The notes: a model not told the origin generated them from the letters alone. A stretch of DNA of 64,000 nucleotides from Druceiella hillmani (GCA_039881145.1 JAYKKI010000039.1:16746001-16810000); one strand, 5' to 3'. Shown: positions 1 through 11,889, counted from the stretch's first letter. Translations and numbers: made by a program.

Positions 1-1
1 A

Positions 2-42
2 CACAAATTCTCCGCGAGCGAAATCGCGGAAGAATTTTGTAA
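2..42. repeat. GC-rich imperfect hairpin at window edge
   Basis: The left arm (4-17, caaattctccgcga) pairs with the right arm (24-39, tcgcggaagaattttg). There are two one-base bulges and a 6-nt loop. It is one of the few GC-rich patches in this part and could be the edge of a foldback element cut by the window. No function is assigned. Confidence 0.5.
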
Positions 43-99
43 AGAAGTTTCACTTCAAACGCGCGTGGCAGCCACGACTCATTAATCGATTCATAACCA

Positions 100-850
100 T
101 CGTTCATTAATTTTTACAGTACATGTATATAACTTAAATACCTAAAAATTTGTATAGAGTTTTAGAAGTCGTGTTTGAATTACGTAAGGGCTACCATTCA
201 TTAATTTATACGGTATACATAGCTATACATAGCATAACTTAATTGCTTATGAAATTACATCGAAATTTAAAAGTCGAATTTGAATTTATCCACTTTATTA
301 ATCATTAATTCATAGAGTTTATTAATCCATGATGTACATATACGTAACTTAAATACTTATGCATTTGTATTATGTTCTAGAAATTGAATTCAAATTTAAA
401 CGGTTCGTTTATCATTAATTTACAGAGATTATAATTTGATAGATAAGATGTTCGTAATTAAAGTGCGCATGAAATTGTGTCAAGATCCGCACATTAAACT
501 TTAATTTATACAGTTCTTAATCTTAATTTATAGAGTTCATTAACTTATATAGTACGTGCATATAACTTGTTTCAAGTTCTAGAAGTTGAATTTGAATTTT
601 AAACTTATACAATTGATTTATTTTTATTTGATTGTAGAGTTCATTAATCTATATTGTCTCGTACGTAACTGAAATACACATGAATTTGTAACAAATTCTA
701 GACATTGAATTTGAATTTATACAGTTTATTAATTATTAATTTATAGAGTTCACAAATTTATACAGAGAATGTTCGTAAATTAAATGCGTATGAATTCCTA
801 ACGAATTCTAGAATTTGAATTTGAATTTCGTTAAAAGCTTGCATTAATTA
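100..850. repeat. Degenerate tandem array, ~100-120 bp unit
   Basis: The block cattaattta...tagagttcattaat...cgtaactt-aaatac...ttctagaa-ttgaatttgaattt recurs about seven times. The anchor gaatttgaattt (or a close variant) falls near 275, 386, 588, 707 and 815, so the spacing is 100-120 bp with one weak copy in between. Copies have diverged by substitutions and small indels, so this is an old satellite-like array. No coding potential is seen. Confidence 0.7.
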
Positions 851-1865
851 ATACGTACGATAAATACACTTAAGTGCATAAGAGTGCAAACACTACACGT
901 CGCTCTTATCTTTAGATTAAAGTGATACTAACTTCATTGTCTTTATTCTTTATCAGTGATAAGTTCACGTTGATGTAGTTGCTATAAGCATTGTTTTAAT
1001 TAAATGCTTATTTGGCTCATTGGTATTTACTCGCTCCAGTACCTGTTTTCAAGTTTGAAATGTTCGTTATCAAATAAAATTAGTAACTTTAAAACAAGAA
1101 AAACCCGATAAAGTTCATGTCGAAATCGCGCTAATATTATTCGTTACCATTATGTAGACTATAACAAGTGATTTAAAAAATAATGAAAACGTTAAAAAAA
1201 ATCATGTATTATGGGAAACTTATATAAACTATTATTTTTTGGATAATCCCAGAATTAATACTTTGATTCTAATTTTAATTTAATTAATCAAATTGTTTTC
1301 TGTATGTATGAAACTAACTCGGGTAATACTAATGTCTCCGTTCTGTTCGCCAAACGACATCGTTTGTTAGAGTTGGAGTTATATCGGTAGGAATATCGGT
1401 GTCATTAAATTAGTTCATCTCTCTCTCTCTGTCTTGCACTATTCAAGCGGTATCCTTTGATTTCTGTTAAATTCTTTGTTACTGCTCTGCCCTTACGGAC
1501 TATATATAGTTTATATATTTAACCATCAAAGGCTTTTTAACACAAAAATAATTTTTGAAACCAAACATGTCGTTCCAGATAAGCGCGGAAAAATAAATGA
1601 ATGACAAACTTTTTCGCTTTATATAAATTGTATATGTATAGTCATTATTGTTCTTTAGATTAATAATAAGTACTTATTTACGATATTAATGACTGTGCCA
1701 CATATTCATGATTGTGCAACATGTACAATGTTAATGACTGTGCCATAATTTCTTACCGCCATCTATGCACATAATAAAATTGTGACATAGTGAATTCAAT
1801 ATATGAAAAATATTTTAAAAAAGTGATTTATTCAGTACGTAGAATTATAATAGAAGCTACAAAAA
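851..1865. other. A+T-rich stretch, no gene recognised
   Basis: Apart from a short CT-rich run near 1420-1435 and a near-repeat of 'ttaatgactgtgcca' (about 1687 and 1732), I see no ORF, RNA gene or element end here. Confidence 0.5.
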
Positions 1866-1869
1866 CTTT

Positions 1870-2055
1870 TTTAGAATTTTTATCTGTCTGTCTGTATGTT
1901 AATTTGAGCGGGTAGAACGCAAAATGCATTGGACGGATTTTGATGAAATTTGGTATGGTAATAGTATATACCCCGGAGCAACATATAAGAGAAAAAACAA
2001 AAATAAAATTTTCCTAATTACACACGAATGAAGTCGTAGGTAAAGCTAGTAAAAT
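1870..2055 (+). mobile_element. Interspersed repeat of lepidopteran type
   Basis: The segment starts with a tctgtctgtctgtatg run. It continues with gagcgggtagaacgcaaaatgc and 'ggacggattttgatgaaatt', then atataccccggagcaac, and ends with 'cgaatgaagtcgtaggtaaa' plus gctagt. This order is a familiar noncoding interspersed repeat in moth and butterfly genomes (from general knowledge, not a search). A partial relative of its last part lies at 36,225-36,315. No ORF is present. It is probably a non-autonomous element, but its superfamily cannot be decided by eye. Confidence 0.6.
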
Positions 2056-3155
2056 ATAGATTATAGTACTTTAATCAAAATGAAAAACTACTTTAATCAA
2101 AAAGAAAAACTGGGTTAGTATCCAGGAGAATGTCAAAGGAAATGTTAGTGGATCAGTATTATTCCCATCGGAGTATATGGGTATGTATATATGTATATAT
2201 GGAAGTACGTGTGTGTGGCTTTAGAAACTTCTAGATATTAAAGACTTCAAGAGAGTACAGTCCTTAAGTTAAGCCACCGGAAAATTTAAACCTATGTTCT
2301 ACAAGAATAAAAAAAACCTAATTGTATTGGAACCGGATAAATTGTAGGCTGTCTGTGTTGATCCATCGATGGACCTGTTGTTTTTGGTTAAAATTGGTAT
2401 AGCAGTTTCAGAAGACTGGTTAAAAACATTTTTTCCCATAGAAAGTCACTGTCAGACCGCGCGCGGGCTGTAGAAGTGAGAAAAATGACTGTCATTTCAT
2501 GCTATTAATTATGCTTGTGTCGTTTGACAGCTGAGATTCTAAGGGTTATATTTTGGCTAGGATAAAATTGCTACTCTTGATGCAAAATTGTCCAATCACG
2601 TTTGTGACATAATACGAGTTCGGTTAATTTAGTATTAAATTGTAAATGGGTCGTATTTGTATTAGCATGATTCACGTATAGCCTTTTGAATATCTGTCTG
2701 GCTTTTTTTCGGACTTCTTGTGAATCTGCGCGTTATAGTAAAGAGGTCATGGTAAGATCTTCAGGAGGTCTCGATTTCTAAATGATATTTTTAGCAAGAG
2801 GATTCTGGGATTAAGGAAAAGACCTTAATAATATTTAAAAAAGTAACTAAAGAAACTAAGCTGATGCAGCACTGCAGGCAGGTAGATATTACCATCGAAG
2901 AACTGTCGATACTTTCACTATCATCGAGGTTGTCAGCCTCGATGACACGAAAGTCTCGAAACGTATTAGGTATCTATGTTCCGATTAATTTTGAACTTAC
3001 AGAAAAATATAGAATTTACAAAATTATGATTTCTAGCATTTTCGAATATGAGAGATATTTTCACTTAATATTGTAATTTTTTTAATATTTCTTTTTTTTT
3101 GCAATACTCAAAAAATTTATGCAAATTATTTTATAACCTTTCAGTTATTGAACGA
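2056..3155. other. Intergenic-like DNA, no gene recognised
   Basis: The stretch includes tatgtatatatgtatatat near 2180-2200 and a small GC-rich patch (gaccgcgcgcgggctg, about 2455-2470). The 70-codon ORF at 2864-3076 has no recognisable domain and a composition like its surroundings. I do not call it a gene. Confidence 0.5.
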
Positions 3156-3159
3156 TTGT

Positions 3160-3382
3160 AACCTGTTTTATAAAAAAAAACTTTGGACTACGAGTAGAAC
3201 TCACACTGCGAGCGTTTCGTTAACATTCAGGCTCTATAAACATTTCAGGGTTACATTATTATATATATCTACTAAACTATTTACAAACGATTTTTTTTCT
3301 CACGACGTAAATATATTGCATACCACATTTTTTCACAGGCGATAAAATATGGTGCATACTTAAAAATTATATGTATCCTAGT

Positions 3383-3445
<63 letters not shown>

Positions 3446-4100
3446 TCATCGCTTTAGTTTTTTTACAACCTTTACATAGGCTTCTAAAAACCTATATCTT
3501 TTTTCATAATTTTAGTTTGAATAGTTTCCAAAATAAAGGGAGGGCGTGCATTTTTTTTCTATATATTTCATTATATCTCTGGAAATATACTACCTAAAAT
3601 TATAAAAAAAAATATTTTTGAGACCCATATTATTAGCCTTTTCAAACGATACACTATATATATGGAAATAAAAAAAATAATTTCAGATATTTACTTTGCC
3701 CCCCTAAAATTTCCATATAAATATTATTAAGATATGTGCGGGTTAATTTGATTTATAATTGGACCAAGCTGTTATGTTCCAACGTCAAGCGCGGTTTCTG
3801 AAATCAAAACGGATGTGACAGACAGACCTTAAAAATGTAACCGAAGTCGTAAAAGTGCTTAAACAGAACAAAGTAGAGAGAGGCCGGCTTATTCATGACT
3901 AATAATTTCGAGTATGTATTCCCACTGATAGTATAACCCTACCCTATCGATCGATCGGTGCGTTTTATTACTATACCCAATTTTACGTCAAACGGTTCTT
4001 GAACAGAAACGGCTGTGACAGAAGTACAGACCCGTGAATGATCTTATGAGGAGCCCATTTTTCCCTTTGAGTTACGAAACCCTAAAAACACTATGATGTT
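3160..4100 (+). mobile_element. Family A interspersed repeat, copy 1
   Basis: The 5' part reads gagtagaactcacactgcgagcg. The middle has ctatttacaaacga...cgtaaatatattg...tttttcacaggcg...aaaatatggtgca. The 3' part has aaacggctgtgacagaa...gtgaatgatcttatgagg...gaaaccctaaaaa. The same blocks in the same order recur at 9,110-10,130 and 44,650-45,215, and partly at six or more other places. A long (TA)n tract interrupts it at 3386-3442. No ORF spans it, so it is a non-autonomous or eroded element. Confidence 0.65.
3386..3442. repeat. (TA)n microsatellite
   Basis: This is a pure alternating TA run of about 57 bp inside family A copy 1. Such runs are often length-variable and error-prone in assemblies. 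Confidence 0.95.
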
Positions 4101-4119
4101 AACGCATTTGTTTTAAAAT

Positions 4120-4560
4120 TTCCGAACGAGTCTCCTGCGAGTTGTTATAACGTTGTTCACGGATATAACTCTAACATTTTGCACTTATTTCTGTGTTATC
4201 ACCTTTATCAAAATGAATCATAACACGAAAATACACCATTATATTTGGCTGCCCCTTGCACATAGTGATTGTTATCTTTCACTACGCTGTTTAACAATTC
4301 ACTTAATACAGAAATACTTATTAATTGATACATAAAGGTATTAAAAACCGACAAAAAATAATTTATTATTAGGTAGCGATTAAGCCCTACTTAATGATAA
4401 ATGAGTCAAAAAATAAATAAGTAGCACTTAAGTTGGATTAATAATACAGTAATTGAAGTTAATAGGAAAAAATTTAATTTTTCAGTAATCATCATTTCGC
4501 TACCTTGAATTGAGTACGGCACTTGAATTGCCTTTCAAGAAATAAAAAAAATCGAATACG
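4120..4560 (+). mobile_element. Family A copy with internal deletion
   Basis: The block near 4140-4290 (gttataacgttgttcacg...tatcaaaatgaatcataa...gattgttatctttcactacgctgttt) matches the block at about 9,130-9,275. It then jumps straight to 'aaaaaccgacaaaaaataat' (about 4343), which in the 9-kb copy lies some 650 bp further on. The tail (gtaatcatcatttcgctaccttgaat) is shared with about 10,075-10,100 and 11,595-11,620. Confidence 0.55.
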
Positions 4561-4794
4561 ATATTGATAACGAAAACAAATCACTTGTACCCACACTTTA
4601 AACATTTTATAATTCAAAAAACACTTCAGATAATACTTTACCGGTCTAATTCTTATCTTATTGGATTTATTATTTTGTACGTCTGTTCTAAATAAAGCAA
4701 TTTTTGAACTGAAAACTCATTAGGCGCACCTGCGCAGTGAAAAAACTTTTCCTGAGCAGTGAAAGAAACCGAGCCGTTACATTCGGGTCGGTGA

Positions 4795-5125
4795 CGCTGA
4801 ATCGGGTAAACTCGGCTCCCTTCGGCAACGGCCAAGCGAGTTCCAAATTCAAAAATGATGAAATATGAACCAAGTGAATGTACACTGCATTGTTCGGGTA
4901 AACTTGGCTCCCTTCGGCAACGGCCACGCGAGTTCCAAATTCAAAAATAATGAAATATGATCCAAGTGAATGTACACTGCATTGTTCGGGTAAACTTGGC
5001 TCCCTTCGGCAACGGCCAAGCGAGTTCCAAATTCAAAAATGATGAAATGTGTTCAAGTGAATGTACACTGCATTGTTCGGGTAAATTCGGCTCCCTTCGG
5101 CATCGGTCGAGCGAGTTCACTGTCT
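4795..5125. repeat. 92-bp tandem repeat (unit Y), ~3.5 copies
   Basis: The unit gttcgggtaaacttggctcc...cggcaacggccaagcgagtt...caagtgaatgtacactgcatt repeats with starts at 4800, 4892, 4984 and 5075, a period of 91-92 bp. Copies are about 95% alike. The last copy runs into gttcactgtctaacacggag, and the same junction is at 39,280-39,310. The array sits upstream of the alpha module (5,415), as at 39 kb. The minus-strand ORFs here are shadows of the repeat. Confidence 0.9.
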
Positions 5126-5414
5126 AACACGGAGTACATTCTTACAAGGATTACGTTTTATTTTTGAGTAATATTTAAGTAAAATTTAATAAGATACGCG
5201 TATGTTATTTTTTAATTTTCGTATTGGAAATTTCCAACATACACAGTATGGTTATATTGGTTGCCAAAGTTTTGACTTCTACATTGTAGTGTTAAGCGCA
5301 CCATTTTTTAAATCGTTTTTACTATTATCTAATGCTACTAAACTTATTACGTGCATATATTAACTTATTTTACCGAACGTGACTGGCAAATATATAAAAA
5401 TGACACTTTTATAT

Positions 5415-6075
5415 AGAGAAAATGAAAAAATTAATTTCCTTAGAAGTTTTATTTAAATCGTGAACCAGACAAATGAGGAATATTGTATTTTTTTATGAAA
5501 AGTCAGATTTTTCATTCATTTTTTAATAATAGTTTGAAAATTCTATTTCTACAAAAGTATTTGAACCAGCAAGATAAAATAATCTGCAAATTGTATTTCA
5601 TTGCATCCTAAATACATATGTCTAACATACTAATCTATGACACTGGCAGACCGCAAAGGTGGCCTAAAAAACCACATAAAATTCGAAAACAGCAAAAAAG
5701 ACATTTATTTTGACAACACAAAAACGAACGTATAGTGAGATGTTATTGGCATTTGTTTTGGCATGTAACAGTTTATATTTATTTAAATTAAGTAATGGCT
5801 AAACATTTAAAAAAAACTGTATTGATTACTTTTTGTAATCGTTTCTAAGAAGTTGTTGCATATTTATTAGATTTTTGTGCTTATTTTTATTTTTATTAAC
5901 GGTCCTTTATGTAATAAAAATACAATATATACGCCTTTATGAAGAAAGCTTATTAAACTTACAAATTTGTTATTCTTTAAATCAATTGCTAGATTGTTTA
6001 GTTTTTTAAATTCTTAAAAATACCAGGCTTTCTTAAAAATTTTATTCTACTCCTTCAACGCCCGGCCCATTTTCT
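5415..6075 (+). mobile_element. Module alpha, copy 1
   Basis: Shared blocks are agttttatttaaatcgt, tttttatgaaaagtcag, 'ctatttctac...tgaaccagcaaga', cattgcatcct, catttattttgaca and a 3' part with aaataccaggctttcttaaaaa. They recur at 7,936-8,560, 39,460-40,060, 45,235-45,940 and inverted at 46,290-46,450. The copies are eroded and non-coding. It follows a Y array here and at 39 kb. Confidence 0.65.
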
Positions 6076-6079
6076 TTTA

Positions 6080-6870
6080 CTTACGAACACTAGCTCTATT
6101 TTAAAAGCTATAATACTTTTATTTGAGCCGAACTTATTATTTTTGTTTAATTTAAAACCTAAACAGCGCCTAAAACCGGTTTCGAAATAGCCTTTGAACC
6201 TAAACTAACTTAACTTTTCGGAATTACAAATTCTTCAAGCTCTTAATAATAGCGGCGAAATCTCGAGGCTCTAAATATGCGCCAACAAAGTCTAAAACCG
6301 AGAAGATGAACTGAATCCTATGCAGATAAGGCGTTATTCTGTCTTGGGACATCGGAGTAAAAAAAAGTGATAAGAAAATACTTGGGTTATTATGTAAAAT
6401 AAATCTTAAGCCCGTTCACCAAACTCCTAATAAAGCTATTCCCAAAATTTAATTTCTTTCTCTTTTTGGATAAAAGCCGGTAGTGGAGAGGCTGACCACT
6501 TTTCAAATTGCATCCTACGGAAGTGAGATCTTTGCGAGATAACTGATTGGCAACCTCCTACATTTTACACATAATAAAACGGTAACAATGCACCCAAACA
6601 AGTTTGGACGGATTTTAGGGAAACTTCGTAGTCTTATACATTTAAGGCTTAGTCAATATCTGTCATATAAATCTTCAAGATTCATTATTCAAATCTACTT
6701 CTACTTAATTAATTTACAGCGACATCTGTGTTTATTTTATAAATGTGTAATTTTACAATTCTCCACTGGATGGCGATGCTGATTTTATTTTCAATAAACG
6801 TTTTTAATTTGATAACCTATTTATATTTATATGTTATATGGAGATATATCTGGAGTGCATACTAAAAGGG
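6080..6870. other. No gene or named repeat recognised
   Basis: This is A+T-rich sequence with no ORF over 64 codons. The 64-codon ORF at 6588-6782 has no visible motif. I see no repeat shared with the rest of the window. Confidence 0.45.
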
Positions 6871-6876
6871 GTATGC

Positions 6877-6878
<2 letters not shown>

Positions 6879-6929
<51 letters not shown>
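6879..6929. repeat. (TA)n microsatellite
   Basis: A pure TA run of about 50 bp, flanked on both sides by atgca, so the sequence reads gtatgcat-(TA)n-tatgcaga. Confidence 0.95.
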
Positions 6930-6932
<3 letters not shown>

Positions 6933-7254
6933 GATTTGCTAGTAAACATATAAATGCAATGTAAGGAACATTTGTTGTTTGTTGGGACATAGTATAGAAA
7001 TATACTATAAGAAATATAATGTAAGAAATATACTGTAAGTATGGTCATAGATGCGCATGCAAATGCATGGTCATAAACACCCGATTTTGTAATCAGTTAC
7101 TGCCACAGGCGGAGTGTGCACGACACACTGACACGGAAACGGAAAAAATCATAATGAAATTCACAGCAGCGTCAATCCATCTGTAAAAACAGTCCCGCTA
7201 GACGACCTCGATAAATAATTCATGAATTTTCAATTGCTTTTCACAATTTTTTCA

Positions 7255-7390
7255 GGACGTAAACAAGTTTGCGCCAAAAACGTCGCGTCGCGGCGACGTG
7301 AGCGGCCGAAGTGACTACGTCACTTAACACTTCCGCGGCGATCGTAAATTGCGTAGTACTTTGATATGATGACGTCCCGTGATCGTTGGC
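7255..7390. other. GC-rich island with perfect stem-loops and CRE-like sites
   Basis: This is a sharp rise in G+C within A+T-rich DNA. acgtcgc (7280-7286) pairs with gcgacgt (7293-7299) over a 6-nt loop. aagtgac (7309-7315) pairs with gtcactt (7319-7325) over a 3-nt loop. CRE-like sites occur (tgactacgtca at 7312-7322, and tgacgtc near 7371). It could be a promoter, an enhancer or a fragment of an element. No downstream coding exon is visible, so the regulatory reading is weak. Confidence 0.4.
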
Positions 7391-7489
7391 TACTAAATAT
7401 GCGTGAGTATAATATAAAAGTATAGATCACTCGACGGGGATGGAATGTTTAACACTAACGATATTTTTCTTAACTCAACATAAGTATAA

Positions 7490-7779
7490 AGGTGAGTAAA
7501 CTTGAGTGTATTATCAAATTTAAATAAAGAAAAAAATACTTGGCATTTTCTTTCAAGACTTAGCCAAATATATGGATGAAAATTATCCCATATATTTTGC
7601 CTAGTCATGAAAGAAAATGCCAAGTATTTTTTTCTTTAATTTAACTTAAAGTTGTTAAAGGTTTTCAATGAAGTTTCCTTTATTTGCTTTAAAAAATTGT
7701 CGTTATATACTGAAATTGAGTGCTTTATAATACTTTTAAGGTTTTAGAATATTTACTCACATATTGGTGTTATTTATGC

Positions 7780-7787
<8 letters not shown>
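7490..7787. mobile_element. Foldback element, family C, copy 1
   Basis: The core is a hairpin. 7522-7559 (aaataaagaaaaaaatactt...) is complementary to 7604-7641 (...ccaagtatttttttcttta) with few mismatches. The right side, from ccaagtattttttt through gttgttaaaggttttcaat to atatttactcacat, matches 21,595-21,745. The element ends in ggtgttatttatgcccc, the complement of the left end of the 21.2-kb copy (ggggcataaataacacc). These are terminal inverted repeats of a MITE-like element. A TA tract starts at its right border. Confidence 0.7.

Positions 7788-7852
<65 letters not shown>
7783..7852. repeat. (TA)n microsatellite
   Basis: About 70 bp of TA repeats with one tatgta interruption, directly abutting the right terminus of the family C element. 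Confidence 0.95.
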
Positions 7853-7855
<3 letters not shown>

Positions 7856-7935
7856 AAAACGGTTAAAAGTCCATATAGTGTTACAACAATAAAAATTACA
7901 TCCTTAAAGCGGGAAAATTAAAAAAATAAGCACCT

Positions 7936-8560
7936 TAAAAATTTTAATTAAATCGTCATCAATCAATAAGAAATCTTTTATCATTTTTATGAAAAGTCAG
8001 ATTATTTTTCATACTACTTTATAAACGATATTTCTACAGAACTCTTTGAACTAGCAAGATGAAACAAAGTGCAAATTGTGTCCCGTTGTATCCTCCATAC
8101 ACTAAATACTAATTTATATAGTATAGTAAAATACTGATCTATGAAACTATCAGGCTGGATAGAGTCGTCAAAAAAAGCAATTTCAAAAAGCGAAAAGAAC
8201 ATCCATTTTGACAACAACAGAACGGATGTCAATATGAGCTAATAGTTTATTTTTAATTAAATTAGGCAATGGCTACGGTTTAAAAAAAGTAATCGGCACT
8301 GATTACTTTTTGTCGTTACTTTTTGTTTTAGATTTTCATCGTTATTTTTATTTGTTACTGGCGATTCTTAATATATTTAAAAATATAATTTAAATGCGTT
8401 TATGAAGATATATTTTTTGTTTTGTATTATAGTTACAAATTGTATTTTATTTTTTACTCTTTGTTGAGTTATTTGCTTTTTATATTTTATAAAATACCAG
8501 CTTTTCAAAAAAATATATTCTATTTCTGTAATGCCATGTCCCTTTTGACTTGTCTCCTTT
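7936..8560 (+). mobile_element. Module alpha, copy 2
   Basis: It aligns along its length with the 5.4-kb and 45.2-kb copies: ttaattaaatcgtcatcaa, tttatgaaaagtcaga, gatatttctacagaactc, gttgtatcctccat, aaaagaacatccattttgac, 'tttttatttgttactggcga' and aaaataccagc. The ORFs on both strands (8014-8232, 8422-8631) are accidental. Confidence 0.65.
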
Positions 8561-8689
8561 CTACATATTTTGTCTCTCTTTTTTATTTTAGTTTTATCGT
8601 GTGGTTTCTCTGCTATTCCCGGGCCATATAATGTTCCTTCCTTACATTAGAACTTGGAACTGCTTTGATGGAACAACTTCTACGCGAGC

Positions 8690-8770
8690 AAAACACAGGG
8701 AAAATATGTGTGTTCCATATCCTATTTACTGTGAAAAACACAGGAAAAATAAGTAAGTTCTATGTCCTAT
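8690..8770. repeat. Short imperfect direct duplication
   Basis: aaaacacagggaaaatatgtg...ttccatatcctattta is followed at once by aaaacacaggaaaaataagta...ttctatgtcctattttt, about 50 bp apart. Confidence 0.6.
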
Positions 8771-9109
8771 TTTTGGAGTGACTGCAATCTTGCGGTAGCT
8801 AGATTTATAAATTTTGTTGTTTTTTCTTAACGTAAATATTATGCGGCATTTGAGAAGTATTGTTTGAAATTTTATCCTAAGCTTGTGTTATTTTTTGAGT
8901 ATTGGACAAATTTCGACTTTGTATTGTAAACTTATTAAAAATCCTTTTTTTATTTTCCCAGTGACACCACAACAAGTGTGCGTGAAATTGCAAAAAAAAC
9001 ACAATATTTGTAAACTTACTATTTTATGCACCGTCGATTATTCAACCGATTATGAGCCAGCTGGTGCATAAAAAAACCACAATCTTACTGCACTCGACTT
9101 AGAATTTTT

Positions 9110-10130
9110 GGATGAGCCTCTTACGATTTGTGATAACGTTGCTCACGTATACAAATCAATCGTTTTGCAATTACTCCTACATTATCAGATTTATCAAAAT
9201 AAATTATAATATAATAATATATATTTCCATTCGGCCGATCGTTGTACAGTGATTGATATCTTTTACGGCGCTGTTTATCTTTTACGGCGCAGTTCACTTT
9301 AGTGCATACGTACGTAATAAACGACATATATTAGTATTAAAATTATCTCAACCACACGTAGAAGTCGCACTGCGAGGGATCTGTATACATTTAGTCACTT
9401 ATAAACACTTTAGGAAAATAGTATTTATATTAAACTATTTTCAAAATGTTTCACAGCGTAAATATATTGACTCACTACGTTTTTCACAGACGTTAAAATA
9501 TGATGCACAATTCGAACATGATAAGATGATCATCGACATAGTTTTCCTGTGGGCTTCTAAAAACCCCACTTCATCATAGTTTTAGGTTGAGTGGTTTCGA
9601 AAATAAGTATATCTACCTAAAATGTATACCTAAAATTATTAAAGATATATACCTAAAATTATTAGAAGTCCTTCCAAAAATGTGAGGTATTTTTATATGG
9701 GATTGAAAAAAATATCTATAATTTCCATGTAAATATTCATGACCGTTACTTTCATATAAATATTTTGAGTTATGTACGGGTTAATGTGTTTTATTATATA
9801 CCTAATTTCATGTTCTTACATCAAGCGGTTTTTGAGTGAAACGGCTGTGACAGACAGACAGTCTGTATCGCAAATAAGACAGAGTGATCTTATAAGGGAC
9901 CCGTTTTCCTTTTTGAAATACTGGACCCTAAAAACCGACAAAAAATAATTCTGAAGCCTAAAAATATAGGTATGGATAGCCCTTAAGCTAGATTAAGCCG
10001 TCCACGTGCCGAAAAATAAGTATTTTAAATACATATAGAAATATAAGTTGAAAGAATAAAACTTAATTTTTTCATAATCATCATTTCGCTATCTTTAATA
10101 ATGTTTCAATAGCCAAGTTCGTGTTCTTTG
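9110..10130 (+). mobile_element. Family A interspersed repeat, longest copy
   Basis: This is the most complete copy. In order it has a 5' block (ttgtgataacgttgctcacg); a 19-bp internal duplication, tatcttttacggcgctgttt then tatcttttacggcgcagttc (about 9,258-9,300); the 'gtagaagtcgcactgcgagg' block; the tttttcacagacgttaaaat block; and the 'aaacggctgtgacagacaga' block. The end has agagtgatcttataagggac...ctggaccctaaaaaccgac and the tail 'taatcatcatttcgctatct'. The 108-codon ORF at 9253-9579 shows no domain and breaks in every other copy, so it is not called a gene. Confidence 0.65.
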
Positions 10131-10139
10131 AATCTCATT

Positions 10140-10680
10140 ACTTTACTCAATCTATTTCGCATCTATTTTTTTTAACTAGGTATTAAATTTCTTCAAAAAC
10201 AATTTGCTTACCAAATCGCGAATATTTGAAAGCCTAATTCACGGATCAATCTTGCCATCAAGTGGTTTGTTATCATTATTTTATGCTACAAATTAAGCGA
10301 TTTGGAATTCAACTTCCGGCTGTAAATTGTGTAATTAATTATAATAAGACATGATCGACCAAACACTAACAGTGCACTGAATTCGATCTGACATATCTTT
10401 TTTACTGAATTACGTCCAAAAAGTACTTTCGCATAACAGAGAGTCGATATAGTCACATCGCGTTGCCAAATAAAATACAAAAAAAATAAACAATACAACT
10501 TCCGAACAAATGGCAAGACATTCACGAATAAATTCGCATATGCCACCGGAACGAGAAACGCATCGCCAATAGACTTACTCGCGTATGCGTATAGAACAAC
10601 ACACATATGTTTGTAAAAAAAGATCCATTCGACGCACCCCTGCGGACAAAGGGCGCTCACAATACAACCCCCTGTCTAAT
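10140..10680. other. No gene recognised; unassigned 124-codon minus ORF
   Basis: The longest ORF runs 10660-10286 on the minus strand (124 codons). It has hydrophobic stretches but no domain I recognise, no upstream or downstream exon partner and no repeat match in the window. Chance is the likelier explanation, although the GC-rich island next to it leaves a small possibility of a real transcript. Confidence 0.3.
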
Positions 10681-10684
10681 GAGG

Positions 10685-10815
10685 CGGAAGGCGCGACAAG
10701 TGTCGCGGGGTGGGACATCTGGGGTCCAGATCTGCTGCGATAACCCCGACCCGGTGGAAGTTAGGGTATTGTGAACAGAAGGGCTGACATCTGGGCGCGT
10801 GACGTCATAAATATA
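10685..10815. promoter_or_regulatory. GC-rich structured island with full CRE and TATA-like box
   Basis: Perfect stems occur in series. cgcgaca (10692-10698) pairs with tgtcgcg (10701-10707). cggggt (10706-10711) pairs with accccg (10743-10748) and encloses atctgg (10717-10722) paired with ccagat (10726-10731). The full palindromic CRE TGACGTCA lies at 10800-10807, directly followed by taaatata. CRE sites are bound by CREB/ATF-type bZIP proteins, and a TATA-like box so close is promoter-like. No gene start follows, so this remains a candidate only. Confidence 0.35.
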
Positions 10816-11330
10816 TTCATATCTTCTCTGTCTCCCTATTTAGAGGATGAAATTTATTGTTCGTATTTTTCTTAAAAAAAATGGATTTTGACGGTCGATA
10901 GATCAAAATACGCGTATATGTTAAATGCAAAATTAAGATAGATTTAAGGTTTAAGTCTATTCTAAATTTAATTGCATATAAATAATAATATTCATAAATT
11001 TATTTGCAATCACAAATAAGATATTTCAGTAACTACAAAGGAAACTAATTCTGTGGTGCACTTTATTATAATTTACGACAGGCGGCGGCGACGCATTTCA
11101 AGTTTTATTTTAACTTATTATGACCAAACGACATTCTCGAACATTAAAACTCAGATACCTGATCAGTGGAAAACCATTGCAAAGTGGAATAAAGAGGGTA
11201 GTGTTATAGTATAACATGGTTTTAGAAGTTGGTATTCCAAAAAAGTATCTACAACAACGGATATAGACATTTTCGAATCTTGATAAACTGAGTATAAATT
11301 TCATTCTATGTTTGCGAAGCGAAAAAAAAC
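10816..11330. other. No gene recognised
   Basis: A+T-rich sequence. The 84-codon minus ORF (11364-11110) has no visible motif. A small CG-rich patch (gacaggcggcggcgacgcat) lies at about 11,078-11,097. Confidence 0.4.
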
Positions 11331-11334
11331 TGTT

Positions 11335-11640
11335 CGAGTACTTAATTTGCCCTAAAATTTCCAAACAAAATTTAAGTTTTCTTCATCAAGTGGTATCTGA
11401 AAAAACGGCTGTGACAGACTGACACGTGAGTGACCTTACAAAGGGTTCGTTTTTCTTTTTGGGATAAGGATCCCTAAAATTGATATCAAATAAGTTCTTA
11501 AAACCTTAATGAATCGAAAAATCCAATAAGTAGCTTTTAAGTTGGAATAAAAATAAAGAAGTTAAAGTTGAAAGGAAAAACCCAATTTTTCCATAATCGC
11601 CATTTAACTACCTTGAATTCAGTACGGCCTACGAAAACAT
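11335..11640 (+). mobile_element. Family A, 3' part only
   Basis: It has tgccctaaaatttcca, aaaacggctgtgacagactg, gtgagtgaccttacaaaggg, ggatccctaaaa and the tail aatcgccatttaactacctt. The order is that of the 9-kb copy; the 5' half is missing. Confidence 0.65.
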
Positions 11641-11889
11641 TCGGAAAATCGCCAGAAAAAGTAAAAGGAAAGAGACCTTTCAAAAAGCCTCTTGTACTTT
11701 TATTTAGCTTTTCGTGTCGTTACGCTTCGTATAAACGAAGCGTGTAAGTAACATTTGGCAATGAAAATTCGAAACTGTTTTTCTCTACCTGCAAATGAGT
11801 TATTAGTTAAGAAAATTGGTTGTTGTTGAAAACTTATGCGTTATAAATTGTAATTTTCTACATACATATACAACATAGACAAGAGAAGG

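Noticed and set aside
10286..10660. 124-codon minus-strand ORF
   Set aside because: No domain, and low-complexity hydrophobic segments. It may be chance, so it is mentioned only as unassigned.
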